Source of the DNA: Ignelater luminosus
Lineage: Eukaryota; Arthropoda; Insecta; Coleoptera; Elateridae
Assembly (NCBI GenBank): GCA_011009095.1
Contig: VTPC01000795.1
Span: 61,869 to 125,868 of the forward strand
Direction: 5' to 3'
Length of the DNA stretch: 64,000 nt
Shown here: in pieces, positions 48,502 through 62,034 of the stretch
Numbering within the stretch: the stretch's first letter is position 1
Layout: every line of letters begins with the position of its first letter
Notes under the pieces: generated by a model
Database searches by the model: none
The model's input: only the letters and a program-made list of their open reading frames with translations
What the model was told of the DNA's origin: nothing
Program-made: the position numbers and the translations under genes

Positions 48502-50155
48502 TTTTAAAGTTGTTGAATATTAATACAATCTGTAAATGTGAATTTAAAAACTCTTTTAGCAGTAGTGGTATAACTTCAACTTGGGGGTGTTGAGTGTTCG
48601 TTCTAGAACTTTTATTCAAGATTACTTTTTTTATAAAAGAACTAAATTGAGCTTTAAGGAATTACGCACTTCAAACATTTTATCTTTCACAAACTTTTCT
48701 AGTACTTATAGTACATCTATTTATAAAAAAAAATTACACCACAAGCATAAAAAGTATCAATTATCAAACTATTAGGTTATGTTGTGTGTGTTATACAGGG
48801 TGTTTCTTAAGATGTTCAACTGCTGTGCTACTGCGACTACTGCTTAGAAAAAAATTTTGAAAAAGTACAAAAAGCAGAAGACAAATTTTAGCCGGACCAC
48901 CCTACAGTTCAAGCTAACAAAGTTGCTGATTGTTATGTGTCATTCTTGTCTAAGCTGTTGGTGCGTTGAGTTGTCAAATTGTTTGCCTTTTGTTTGTTAG
49001 CGGTCCAAAGTCTTTGCCATTCATTGATGCTATTGATAATTTTAAACAATTTGATTCTCCTTCAAAACAAAAGTGAACCTAACCTAAAATATCCGCTAAC
49101 GTAAGGGCGAACGGTTTTGGAAAGGCATGATTTTTACAATTTTCTTTTTCTTTCTTGTGCAGTAAGCTTTGCCTTTTGCGTGTCACGAGATTTGGAAACT
49201 ACTCTACCTCGGTTATCTATTTTAGGCCCTTTATTATGTTCAATATACAGGGCTTTCATTTGAAAACTTCCCACCTTGAATAACTTTTTAATTAGTAAGA
49301 TTATTATCAAAAATCGCCGAAACACGTCGATTTTGTTTTGGAGGGGAACATTTAATAACCCATTCTAATTAGTTTGGAAACTTTTTGCTAAAAACTTAGA
49401 GAATTCTAAACATGGAATTGATTAGCGAATTTAGTTTCTAGGTGTATCTCATATATCTTATCTGATGAAAATAAAATTTGCCATTTTCATGAAAACTACT
49501 GTTGAAATTATCAACCATTTTAGAAATGTCAAAGATTTATTTTGTCAAGTGCCTCTTTATTAAAACACAACAAAATCTGTGGAAATTGTCTATTAAATTT
49601 TCTTGAATCATTCAGCAATCTACATTGATACTAACAACAAATATTGGATTTAAAACACTGCAGCTACTTTTCATCATCCACCAGATTAAGAATGTCAGCC
49701 ATTGAAGTAAAAAGAAACATAATATGTAGTTGGATTATTAACAGTAAAATAATGATATGCAGTGCGAACGCCAGCTGTGGAACGTTTTAAATAAAAAATT
49801 CGCTGTGCATCTGAGGCCAAAATCCTCAAATACATCAACCTCATTTCGCAATGGGGCATCTATTTGAATGATTTTCATTTTTCTTTACCTCCACCCTTCC
49901 CCCAATGACATCATCAATTTTTTTTAATGGCAATCCCCATCTTTTCTTACAGATTTGATTCTCTTGAATACAATACAAACACAATTTTCAGTGGGCGTGA
50001 CTAGGAACGTGATAAGGGTGGGAGAGCGGCACTTATATTGTCTCAGAAATGTCGCTGTATTAATAACTTTTGCGTTATCTCAGTTATTAGTCGTTATAAT
50101 GAAATCTCAGCTGATCAAAAGAATACTGGTACACAATAATCATCTTTAGTATAAA
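48502..50155. other. LSm4 upstream region and mariner-end fragments
   Basis: The first few hundred bases must contain the LSm4 promoter. At about 48794 a TATACAGGGTGTTTC end and at about 49243 another ATACAGGG motif mark decayed mariner-type termini. Clear partner ends were not found. No coding sequence was recognised. Confidence 0.4.
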
Positions 50156-50865
50156 ATGGTGTGTTATTTAACTGAAAAACAAAAAATTGAAATTTTTGTT
50201 ATGAGGGGATACAGAGATAGGCAATGCACTCAAGAAATCTGCAATTTATTCAATTTATTCAAAGGGGGCATGATAGGTATGATCCCCAACAACACCTAAA
50301 TGCGCTAGATGTGGAGTTAAATATTCTGTTGGAAGTACAAGAAAATCCTCATGGTACTACTCGAGCAATGGCTGCTAATAATAATGTTAGTCAAACTTCT
50401 GTTGTTAAATGTTTAAAAAACTATAAATGGCATCCATACAAAGTGAGTTTAGTTTAAGAACTAAACAAAGATGATCCGGATCGTAGGCTTCAGTTTTGTG
50501 ATAATATGGTGAAAAGATGTAATGCTGATCTTGATTTTGTCAACCAGATTATCTTTTCTGACGAAGTGACGTTTTGTTTTAATGGGGCGGTTAACAAACA
50601 AAATTGTTGCTTTGGACATCCCAAAACTCACAATGGATGAAGGAGGCCCATATTCAATATCTCGAAAAATTGAATGCTTGGGCGTGCATTATTATCAGTA
50701 ATAGAATTTTAGGTCCCTATTTTATTGAAGGAACCTTAACAGGTGAAAAGTATTTAATAGAACTTCTGAAAGACCATTTTGTTCCTGCTGTAGTTAAGTT
50801 GTATCCAGATAATGAAGAACCCAATGTTCCTAATATTAATTTGTAGTATCAGCATGATGGAGCAT
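50156..50865 (+). pseudogene. Tc1/mariner-type transposase pseudogene
   Basis: Starting at 50156 the translation MVCYLTEKQKIEIFVMRGYR matches the N-terminal helix-turn-helix of arthropod mariner-like transposases, followed by a second DNA-binding part (TTRAMAANNNVSQTSVVKCL). Later segments carry IIFSDEVTFCFNG (first catalytic Asp), WMKEAHIQYLEKLNAWACII, ILGPYFIEGTLTGEKYL and YQHDGASP (second Asp). At least two frameshifts and several stops break the frame. The sequence ends at a C10 run (50866-50875), so the third-D region is missing. No terminal repeats could be assigned. Confidence 0.8.
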
Positions 50866-50875
50866 CCCCCCCCCC

Positions 50876-53196
50876 ATTAGCTTTATTTTAACTAACTTAT
50901 AATGTGTAATTTACACTTTATGAAAATATTTCTTTTTATTATGAGTACTGATAACTTAATATAACATGGAAAGATCAAAAGCAGCCTATAGTCACTTAAT
51001 TTCTTTCTGTATTTTGCAAGATTGATTTGTGTTCTTTCTTTCTTTCTAACTGCATGGTATTACTAAGAATCGAAACTTCTTTTTAAATGTTTTGGGTATT
51101 TTATTCAAAATTCCGAATACTTTGCAAGCACATTTTATTATAAAATACAAAAAGTGTTTCACAAGCTACGTATCACACAGTCGCTATTTAAAGCATTTTA
51201 CACGAATTAAAATCGGTCATCAAAACTATCATAAATTAAGTATATGTACAAAATTTGAAATTGCAATTATAAATTACGTTATTAATTGATAAAAATCTAA
51301 GAATGTCTAGAATAATAATATTTAAAATCCTAGGGTATGTATATTCATATACAGCAACATATTCTTTATTTTCTTTCTTTTTAAAAAAAGCAATAAAACA
51401 ATACATTATATTTAAAAAAAATAAACTATTAAAAACGTGAACACATAAAAATGGCCAAAAAACAATGCATTTTATGTTATAAATGCTAGATACATAATAG
51501 ATTATTTTTATCTATAAAACTCAACGCAGTATTTAAATAATTAAGGCAACTTTTTAAATCGTTTTTCATTCAAGAAACTAATAAGAGACTTCATGAAAAT
51601 GTAATTGTTATTATTGTATTTTGAGAATCTTTACAAGTATGAAGATTCAGAGTAGGCTCTGAATTTTGTATTAATTTTATAACGGGCATTATACAGCTTT
51701 ACTAATATTAAAAATCATGAAGTTCAGACTACAGCAAAAGATCATAAAATCAAACCAATGCCAAATTTTATAAAAATTTGTTTACCATCGGTTTGATATT
51801 AAAAAGGAAATTCACAGCCTGTTCTGTATCAATATAATATTAATGATATCGTCATTTGTCATTTTATGGCAAGTTATCTATGTATACAATATGAAGTAAA
51901 AATCTTTGTAAAGTTCATTATCGAATTACTCTTTTATATCTTCTTCTTGCCATAAAATACAAAAGACTGCATGTTAGGTGAAGTTATGAATCACTTTTTA
52001 ATTATTGTAAAACATAAATAACTAAAAATAAATTAAATGAAGTCTGTTATAGACTTTAAGTAACAAAATATGATGATTTATAATTATTAACAAATTTTTA
52101 TAACAAAAACAAGTAGTATCATTCACTGGTTTACATTTTGCTTATTTTCACAATAAATGAAACAATTTAATAAAAAAAAATGATATAACAACAACCAACA
52201 AAATTGTTATAAAAACGAAACAACTAATTAACGGTACATTTTGCACTGTGGTCCCTGAATGTTTGCGTAAAAAAGAATACTGAAACAGTATTCATGCTAA
52301 GCACCTTTACAAACATAATAAATAGCCAAAATGCATTTATAAGTTAAAGTGTAAGGAATAGCTAAGCTTTGGCTTTGCAATACAGAATTATATCTAATTT
52401 TGTATCATAGAACTTAAAAATCATCACATTAATCGATGTTAAATTATGACAGTCCTCAATACAATCATAAGATTTCTTTTGCCTTTCTAGCATTATTAAA
52501 GTATTAATATATAGTAGTAAATAGAATTTTGATTATCCTCAAGTGTTGTAAGTAATATATAAATATATTTTTTGCGTTCTCTTTATTAAGTAACAGTCAC
52601 CAATTAAATACTTATGTAGTCAGTAGTTCAATTGAGAACATTTATTTTTCTGTACAACTAATAAGTCAGTGAAGCACTTATAAAGCTACATTAAAGCTAG
52701 ACCTGAGTGTAAATGGGCAGGACTGCCTAGTGCACTTAATATTTATACATTTTTTAAGAGCAGGCACATTTTTCAGTAACAAACGTTAGACTTTTCAATA
52801 ACTATTACGAAAATACTTTTTAATAGATAACAACATATCCTCTCACCTAATGCATTCAATTTTTACTTTCTAGATTTCTAAAATAAACATTTGCCACAAG
52901 AAATTAGGCACCTGTTAATATTTAAAAAGTACTTCAAATGCTGTAAAATTACTATAATTAAATTATTAAAGATTTGTACCAAAATATAAGAACGCCATAG
53001 TTCGCATATTCTGAATTTTTTTTACTTATTCGTTGGCAAATGAATCTTTAATAAGAATAAATTTTAAGCTGCACACATTTTTGCCTATAGCAATTCTCGA
53101 TGATAAAACAACTCTAAACACATAGAGTTTGTTTAAGACACTATAAAAGCTAATGCACATAGTACCAACAATTATAAGTATGTGTGCAACACAGTA
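50876..53196. other. AT-rich stretch downstream of PEDS1
   Basis: About 2.3 kb, very AT-rich, no recognised gene. Part of it is likely to be the 3' UTR of PEDS1, which is transcribed leftward. Confidence 0.4.
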
Positions 53197-54007
53197 TCAC
53201 GTGCGTTTCTGGGCCCATTTCATATCATCGGCACGTGGTTTACATGACGTCAGGTACTCAATGATGTACTCTAAAGCAGTCCAAAAATGTAATTTCTCTA
53301 ATGGCCAATTCAGCCAACCAGTTGTGATGCAGAAATATGTTTCATGAGGTGCTACATGATGAATACGATGATGACGTCTTGGTAAAATTATGTGATGTTC
53401 TTGTAACCACACAACCCAACTTGGAAGTCCAAAATATGTATGTGACCATTTATGTATCTGTAAAAGTATATCCGTTAAATATTACATAGGTCAAAATATC
53501 AATAAGAAATAATCAAATGACCTGGTTTGTCATTGCCACAAAAATAGCTAGAAGGAAAACATAACAATTCCAGATAAATTTCTTTTGAACTTCCTCTTCT
53601 GGTAGCGCCAGAAAATCCCATACCATGCGAGCTAAAAATGGAATTGTAACCATAAAATTATCACCGTTGGTTTCAATAAAATCGTGACGCGTGATTGATG
53701 TCGGATCTATGTGATGTTCACGAAAAGGACGTAAAAAATTCTGAAATTAAATAATACATATTAAATAAGAAAAGGTAAACATTCTAAAATCTTACCTTTC
53801 CTATAATAGGTAAATCTACAGATCCCCAAGTATCAGCTCCCCAATGAACTAAACCGGAACCAAAATCAGCTGTTACAATACCACATAAAGCAGCTGTTAA
53901 GATGGCACTTAGATTTTGCAATCGAAAATTTAAAATGATGAAGAAAAAATTTACGGCCATTAATGTTATGCAAATGCCCACACATATGCATTCTTGCGTG
54001 CGTTTTC
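53197..54007 (-). CDS. PEDS1: Plasmanylethanolamine desaturase (PEDS1/TMEM189/Kua family), 3' three exons
   Basis: PEDS1 is an ER membrane desaturase that introduces the vinyl-ether bond of plasmalogens using histidine-coordinated iron. The exons found are 54007-53796, 53740-53522 and 53457-53197, giving about 230 residues in frame. Family hallmarks are [27 protein letters not shown] followed by [57 protein letters not shown] and the C-terminal [12 protein letters not shown]. Histidines needed for the di-metal site are all in place. Three hydrophobic segments look membrane-spanning ([36 protein letters not shown]). The first exon here begins with GA completing a codon, matching the family's GKR, so about 40 N-terminal residues are missing. 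They were not found up to 64000 and probably lie beyond the edge after a long intron. Exon 53740-53522 ends at the unusual donor GTCATT. Confidence 0.93.
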
Positions 54008-55010
54008 CTGGAAAATAAATAAAATAAAAATAAATGTGACGTTAACACAACAATGAATATCATTAAAAAATGTTTGCAATGCAGTAAAAATAGCGTGGTA
54101 TAATTGTAAATTAACAAATTATAACAAAAAGGGATAAAACATTTAATACGATTAGTCTTCAAGGATAATTCTTATAATCTGATTATGAAGAAATGCGATA
54201 ACTGATGTTCTCCAAACTGGTAAATTATCCTTTTTGAATTACAATAAATTTCCTTTTTAAAGATTTTCTGTTGTCCTTATGAGTGAGAAACTATTTACAT
54301 TTGAAATTTACTCTTTATATTTTTGTAAAACATGGTATAGAAAAGAAATATTTCATTCATCATCATTAAATCAATGCAAGAAATAATTTATTATGTGTAT
54401 AAGTCTTACATATAATAACTTAAATTACACCATAATACCATTGAAAGGGTGTTATTTAGGTATAATAAGATTTATTGGTTTTCCAATTTATGCATTTTCG
54501 TGTACAATAATATTAAAATGTTTGTTTCACTTCCGGTTTTAGATGTGGATCAATTCTTATTCTCTTAAATAAAATGGTGTTGTACTTTCTTTTTGGTTTA
54601 TTGGATTTTTCTGATTATAACGATGTAACATAAAATTTTTTTTTACAATAAAACTTACAGTATGTCCTACTTTCAGTACATTCCTGTATCTTTTTTGTTT
54701 AATATCAGATTGATTTCAGATCTTTATTAGTTATACAAAACCTCAAAAGAAAACATCTGGGAATGCAAAGCATAACCATAATGAACTCCTGTTTTGTTAC
54801 TTTTTTCAAACTTTGGCGGCCATTTTGACCATCTTCCCGAGGTGATATCAAAAAACTAAAAGTATATGTTTGTCTTAAAACAAAGATACCATGTCATCTT
54901 TAGTTTTTGATGTGGAATCCAAATCTGAAATTAAAATTTCAAAATTTGACAAAAATTCTGACAGACAGACTTCGCAAATTCGGTAACATTTTGGGCACTA
55001 ATGTACAGTA
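54008..55010. other. PEDS1 intron, no other gene
   Basis: Presumed intron sequence before the PEDS1 exon that starts at 54007. It contains a repeat-like GGCGGCCATTTTGACC segment at about 54816 but no complete element or coding sequence. Confidence 0.35.
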
Positions 55011-55017
55011 TGTGTTT

Positions 55018-55482
55018 ACAGTTTTTTTGCATGAGGATTGGCCATGAATTTTTTGTTAGGTTGCATATTTCAACTGTTATTTTGTTGTACAGCTTGGATA
55101 ACTTCAAAACTAATCACTGTCATTGCACAGAATAGAACCTTGTTGCCAAATCTATTAACTATTTGAAATAAGAATATTTATACAGTTAGGATGTCTTCTT
55201 GCAAATAAATTATTCCATAACAATTTGATATTGTTTCCGTTATTAGAGGTAATAATAATAATAATAACTTACTAAACCGAAGACATAAAAATTACTAAAG
55301 ATGTTAATTCCATTTTATATAAAACTAACAACATTGCCTTTGTAGGTGTTCTGTCATGCAATCTAACCTGAAATCATTTTAAAAGCCTAACCATACATGT
55401 AAGACTAGTGTAAACTGAAAAACTAATGCTCACTGCTAAATTGGGTGAATCTCCATAGCCAATCCTCATGCAAAAAAACTGT
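55018..55482. repeat. 25-bp perfect inverted repeat with 415-bp spacer
   Basis: The arms 55018-55042 and 55458-55482 are exact reverse complements over 25 bases, centred on TTTGCATGAGGATTGGC. The spacer contains an (AAT)n run at about 55249-55265. This could be a decayed MITE or a local inverted duplication; no target duplication is obvious. Confidence 0.7.
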
Positions 55483-55727
55483 GAATGCATAATATGTGTG
55501 TATAATGACTGCTGAGAGGCAAAATCAGTTGCACAACTCATAAGGAGACCTTACGGTATGGACATACAGGATTTCAATATGAATTTTTTTATAAATCCAG
55601 AGTCAAAATAAACAGATGCATGTCCAAAATCTTATTCCAATGCCTATTAGTTTTGGAAATATAAAAGTTTGTAAAACTTGAATGTTTTAAAGGTCTTGGT
55701 TTGAGTTGTGTAGAGCAACTACCTGCC

Positions 55728-55803
55728 AGCAAGAAGCGTAGTGTAGTGGTTAGCATATTTACCTCCTATTTTATTGAGTAAGGTTCAAATCAAACTGCAT
55801 GCA
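55728..55803 (+). ncRNA. tRNA-like sequence (degenerate tRNA or tRNA-derived SINE head)
   Basis: The segment TAGTGTAGTGGTTAGCATA resembles the D-arm/A box of a tRNA, and GGTTCAAATCA about 40 bases later resembles the T-arm/B box. The spacing fits a pol III internal promoter. The acceptor and anticodon stems do not pair well, so it is unlikely to be a working tRNA. It is followed by a T-rich tract, which would stop pol III. Confidence 0.5.
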
Positions 55804-55809
55804 AGTTTT

Positions 55810-58800
55810 TAAAAATCTTTTTATTGTTTTATTCATTATTTGAAAATAAGATTTTTAATATACAGTGTCTTTAAATTACATGGTACAAATATAACGACGT
55901 TATTCTATAGCGAAAAATAAGAAGAAAACCAGGATAAAATCTTTTCCAAAAACACTCTCCTGTGGCGCTATGCCGCCTTAAAGTTTTATTAGAAAAGGTG
56001 ATTTTTTAATAACTCTGCAACAATTTGTGCTGCAAAAATTTGGTATTCCTGCACTAATTAACTAGGCCTTTATCTGCACTTAATTTGTAGGAACTGAATT
56101 TGTTGCAAGGTTGGTTTTGGAGGTAGGGGACCTTTTTAATCTCCAGAACTTGCTTCATTTGTAAAGAATTTTGCCTCTTCAGTTATTTTCGTAAACAGGC
56201 AGATTTTCTGAAAAAACTCCAAAAACCATAAAGGTTCAGGTACATGTTTGTATACAATCAATGTGGAGAACGACTTCCACCCTCCAAATACACTTTTAGG
56301 CCAAAGGCAGTTTGACAAATTAACTGCAAATAAAGGCCTTGATAAGGTTTAATAGGTGGACAACCCTGAATTCAAGTCTGTCTTTCATTTTTCTGTATCA
56401 TGTAGGGATTTTTCACAATTTCTAATTTAGTTTTTGTTCACTTACAGTGAGGTAGTAAATTTGGAATAGTGATAAAATTGATAACAAAAGTTTTTCAAAA
56501 AATGATGACGCCATCGACATCTTTTAAATGGCAACGTTGCATTTTCTCCATAGTTTTTAATAGAGCTAGAAACTGTCTTCCTATACCATAAATTTGTGAT
56601 AGCCTAGTAAGAAAAAATCGCTATAAATGTTTACATTTAGGTAATTTATGTTCTACTTCAAACTATCAAAAGAAAGAAGCTTAAATAATAGTGAGTTTTT
56701 TTCTCAGTAACTTTTATTATATTATACAGGGTAATTACAAAATGTAAATCATTATTCTTCTCGATTCTTTTAAATGGAACACACTGTATGTATTTTCGCG
56801 ATTTGAAAAAATTGTATATTGATGAATCTGCATGTAATTCTCTATTGAACCGTAGCCAAATTCAATTCAACGCCCATAAGAAAAGATTAATTTGATAACA
56901 GTTCTGAAAAACCAAAACGTCGCATAGAAATTTAGATAAATTAGGAACATTAAATCTTAAGAAATGCCTGCAGAAAGTCTACAGATTTTAGAAATTTTTA
57001 TTAATAGGGAAATTGTGGACGAAAATCAATAGATCTCATTTTCTGAGGTTATGAATTTCGAAAACATGTGAAGTCAGGCGGAATTTCTTTTCAGATTACT
57101 ACTGCAAGGGGATGTAAACTGAGCAATTTCAGCATTTTATGATAACTCAATTGTTCATCATCTACCATTAATATTAATTATCAATAGTAACTTACAAGTC
57201 AGTTTAGAAATGTTTTATAATTGATTAATTATTATCAATCAAGTGTTAAAATTATAAAAAATTTACTTCTTCTGAAAAGTGAGTGGACAATTGTTTCCGC
57301 ACTTGTGTAACAAAAATCTACTTTCAATGTCAATTTTTTTTGTCAGAAAATCTGTCATTTTGCACTTTCATAGAAAAAACATTATTTACAATAATTACTT
57401 TTTATTTTCCATACAATAGTTTTCTCATTAATATATAAACGGTTCCTAAATGTCTATTTATTTTGGAACTCCAAACCATAATAATGAATAAATGATTTTT
57501 AAAAACTAGAAATCTTTTTATTTGTTGTTTTTGCATCAGTGAACAGCAATTCACAGACCACTTAAGCAATAGTGATTAGAATATATGAAGCAAATGTCAT
57601 TTAATTTCTCCATAGGGTTATCTAGAATTAAAGTAGAGCAACTTGAAACGTAATTCTCATTAAATCAATTTTTCTACTGTATTTTAATCATTATCTTAGG
57701 CGGCTCTGAAAAGCAGTAGCCTAATTTTCTTCATGAATAATAACTTAATTTTCTCATACTTATTTAATATAAAATGCCATAAACATTTACAATTCAATTA
57801 AAGATCAAGTATCCAATATTGGGCTTTGTCATTCAACACATGACATTCAAACATTGGGGGAGGTAAAAAAACTGCCTGTCAACAGTATTCAGTAAAACAA
57901 AAACTTATTACAAAACAAATTATAACTGGTTCAAGAATAAAACAAGATAATTTACATTAAATGCACAATGTGATTTCCATTGTTTTTTAAAGGTAAAGAG
58001 CGTTTGAATCCACTGATAAAAGTTTCAAAATTATAAAATTTACTTCCTAATTAATGTAATTAATGGAATCGCATGATTTGCTAAACTTGTTTTGATAATG
58101 TAAAATTTCTAGTTTTATTACATTAAAATACAATTTTGAAAAATGCAATTTATCTGAAATAACTATGAAAAAAATGCTGGAGTAACTTGATCTGCTAATT
58201 ATTTGTATATTCCAGAAACAACCAGATTATTTATTTTTCCAGTGGGCTTTTGGGAGAAGTGTGCACTGTGAACTCTTGATTCGTTAAAATGTATTTATTT
58301 AAAGAAAGATTTGAAATCTATGCAACTATTAAGTTGATTAGAAGCTGATCAGAAGCAGCTGATGCTGACAATTTGTAATCTTTGCATGTCTAAAATAAAC
58401 AAAAAGAAAAAGACGCCAAGCTGAGAAAGCGTTTTGAGAAACAGTTTAAAGCATAGAATTTTCTTTATTTATCTATCTTTAAGTCTAGGATACTAATAAA
58501 AACACAAGTTTATTAAACAAAATAATGATACTGATTTGAAAATTAACCTACGTATACCACACATTTTCGAACGCATTCGAAAAGAACCAGTCAGTTCATA
58601 TTCTGGCATAGTAAACAAAGCCCTAAGAGAGTAGTGCGCGTTTACTAAATTTCGTTTCAGTAGTAGAAATCGTTACAGAGTTAGTATTATAAAAAAAAAT
58701 CGTCTTTTTGAGCAAAACTTTGGGGAGGGCGAGTCTCCGCAGAAAAACCTTCTCTCCAAAAAATGAAAATTATTTAGATTTCTTTATTTTTAATCCTAGG

Positions 58801-60585
58801 CTTAGGAAACACCCTGTACGTTATAATAATTGAAAATAAAACAAACGCTACGAAGAAATGCTTTTAGATATGATCACTGATCGATCACTCGGATTTTATG
58901 TGATTCCAGTCAAGCGAACGTTTTACGACTGTTTCATTTTCATTCATTGGAACTACATATAATACATTTGTCGTTTTGATTGTATCTTGTATGTTTTAAT
59001 CAAGGATTTTTTTAAGAAATGGTAGCAGCATAAATATTACAAAATGCCTATTTTTAAGGATTATTCATATTTTATTAAGGACAGACGCATCTCTTCTACG
59101 TGATTCATTGATTTGCATATCGTAACTATTACCATCTATTACGCAATTACGATTGTCAGGCCAAGTTTAAAGGCACTTTTATTTATAAGAAAAAATTACA
59201 GAAATACGCAAACCTTTTCTTAAGGAGAACAAAAAGAAAACGTTTTACTTTTCGTATAAAAAATATTTACATTATTATTGGGCTTTTATTGCCTATTGTT
59301 AACAGAAATTTCAAGTTTATATTGCATACAATGAACCTTTTTTAAACTTTTGTTTTTTTATATTGAATTGAAAGAGCATTAATCAAAATGTGATTATCAA
59401 TTAAAATAATTTTTTTCGCGTTCGCTTTCGTATAAAAATAAATTTAATTTTAAATTTTATTCAGTAACGGTCTCGAATGCCCCTTCTCTCAGAAATATGT
59501 TCAGATATTGGATCAAGCACGTATGCATTACAAATTTAAGAAAACGGAAAAAATATGAAGCACAAATATATTTCTACAAATAATTTTGGTTACATTCGAA
59601 TTCGTGAAGTTTACAACACTGACGCGACTGTTAACAATGTCAAGTGTTAACAGTTAAAGAGGTTAGGGCACGTATAAACAAGTAATTTTAAAGAATTTTT
59701 GCTTGTACTATTACAACATTGTGCTAAACATTTTTAAAATTTGATACGAATCAGAATTCTCTCAAGATAGAAAGCTAAAACAAGTAACAGAGGTTATGTT
59801 TACATAGATTGTGTCAAATGGTAAGCAGTAGAAAATTGTGTAGTTATACTGTCATAGTAACGTCAAAGTCTGGCGAGAAATATTTATTTAGATTTTTTCC
59901 TATGAAATGAGAAAACTTGAGATTTCAAGAAAATCATGAAAATCTTATGAAACCTGTACTATTTATTGGTGCCAATTCTGTAATTTGCTGTTGTGTTGTG
60001 CGTTGATCGACAGCTTTAATTATGAGAAGTTTCAATTCTAAAGCTCTTGTTTGTCTACAGTTTACATGTTGCACAGTTCGAAATGAAAATGTCGAAATTA
60101 TTTTTATTAAGATAGTCTATTTTCTATGACTAACAGAAAAATTGCATTCAAGTAAATAGGAAGTTTACAACTACTAATACTACTGGTATGTTTCATTGCT
60201 GTTTACCCCAAGTCAACCAATCTTCTTACAGGAAGTTTGTATCAAAGTTGTAACTGAGTAACATGCATTTGTTTATAACTTGCTAACTTTTATACTGTGA
60301 GAACAACAAAAAAGGAAGTCAAAGATACCCACGGATTATGAATTTCTTGTCTAGTTTCATATTAATAAAAAAGTACAACAAAAACTATTAAAATAATACA
60401 AGAGGCATTTAAATTTTATTTAGGTTATTTTTACATGATTACAGTACAATATTAATCGTAATTATAATAATTTATTACAACAATTTATAAAGGAACATAA
60501 AATTTTCATATCAGAATCTTATTTTTGTAATGGTATCAAGAATGAAAATGGTGAATGGGAATATTAATTTCAAGCCAGAAATGAG
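55810..60585. other. AT-rich stretch with scattered mariner-end fragments
   Basis: Nearly 4.8 kb without a recognised gene; it is probably PEDS1 intron. At about 56735 (TACAGGGTAATTACAA) and at about 58810 (ACACCCTGTACG) are isolated mariner-type ends without clear partners. The segment at 56760-56790 (CGATTCTTTTAAATGGAACA) resembles the interior of family F. Confidence 0.4.
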
Positions 60586-60589
60586 GCTG

Positions 60590-61435
60590 CAAACTTTACA
60601 TATAACAATTTTTATCGATCTGTCAAGATAGTTGTGAGTAATTTCAGGAAAACTCGAAGCATTGATAAGAAGGGATCTGGTTCCACACCAATCAGAAAAC
60701 TGTCCCAAGAAGTTGATTTATCATACGGTACGTGTCCAACAATTTAAAAAAAAAGACTATTATGTTTCCATATAAAATCCATGTGTTTCATCAACTTCTA
60801 CAACAAGATTCTCAACGTAGAATAAATTATTTTTTAGTTTTTAACCAATATAAATAACAATGACATATTAAACATTACATGGTTTTCTGATGAAGATGAT
60901 TTCACCTTGATGACTACGTTAACAGCCAAAACACGAGAATATGGGCAACAGAAAATCCACATATGTTCATAGAAACACCATTACATTCACAAAAGATTGG
61001 TTTATGGGTGGCTGTTTCAAAAAGACGAATTATATACAAGTTTTTTTAACCAAATGTAACTGCGGATTACTATATTGAGAATATCTTACCCTTTATTCAT
61101 CAATGTACTTCATGATGATGAGCTTAGAAATGGTTATTTCAAGAAGGATAATGCCGCAGCACATACTACTAATAGTGTCACACCGTTTTTGTAGAAATTT
61201 TATGATTATCGGTTAATAAGTTCAAACTTGTCACCCAACCTTATGGTTCCAGAATTTTTTTATTGCCATATATAAAAAACTTTTTTAGAAATAGATCACA
61301 TAATCTGGAAGATCACAAAATCCTATTTCACAAAAGATAGATGAACTTACACTTGATATTTTAGAGGCTGTGTTTGAAAATGCTAAGAAAAGAGTGCATT
61401 TATGTTTACAAAACAGCGATAACATTTTCAACATC
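60590..61435 (+). pseudogene. Tc1/mariner-type transposase pseudogene, second family
   Basis: With frame changes, the + strand encodes a different mariner-like transposase from the one at 50156. It has a DNA-binding segment around GSGSTPIRKLSQEVDLSYG and then a catalytic core with NITWFSDE (first Asp), AKTREYG/RIWATENPHMFIE in neighbouring frames, HSQKIGLWVAVSKRRIIYKF and KDNAAAHTT (second Asp). A later SPNLMVPEFF has lost the third Asp (expected SPDL..PDFF). Multiple stops and shifts make it inactive. The copy ends near VHLCLQNSDNIF. The flanking inverted repeats are not recognisable. Confidence 0.8.
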
Positions 61436-61830
61436 TTTTGTAAATGCACTATTTATTTGCTTTCTTCTGTAAATGTGTATTCTACAACACAATGATCTTT
61501 TTATTCTTTTTTCTTGAAAATAGGAAATGTTTATGTTACTTACACAGCCCATAACCTCACTATTTTAGAGTTAAACAAACCGTGAAATTGCAAACAGCCA
61601 ACTAAAATTCATAAGTTCTAACTAAGCATAAATTCAATTACTGCCATACTTAAATAAAAGTGTTAATTTTAAATTTGTATTAAATAATAAAAAGTTTAAT
61701 GTTTGAATTCATAATTTAAGGATTACTCTAAAACAATCTTTTAAAATTCCAAGGGTATCTTTGACTTGGTTTGTTGTTGCTCTCGCGGTATAATTATTGC
61801 ATTGGACTCTTCATTTGTCAAATTATCTAT

Positions 61831-62034
61831 ACAGGGTGTCCCGAAAATTCAGATCGATAAGTGTTTAAGAATATTGGTATAAGTGTAAATTTGTAAACAA
61901 TTCTCTACAGTTTTAACTTAACAAATCTGTAATTTTATAGATTTATTACCAATTAAAACACAGAATTGATCTAATAAGTCTTCTGAAATACATAAAGTCT
62001 AACTATACATTTTTGGAAATGAAACAATCTCTTT
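61831..62034. other. Isolated mariner-type end and AT-rich DNA
   Basis: TATACAGGGTGTCCCGAAAA at about 61830 is a mariner-type terminus. The sequence behind it could not be matched to the other families. Confidence 0.4.

Noticed and set aside
58561..58640. Minus-strand ATG and short frame, considered as the missing PEDS1 first exon
   Set aside because: It lacks the conserved N-terminal block and the YSPG-type ending in the right phase, and it lies next to a mariner-type end.
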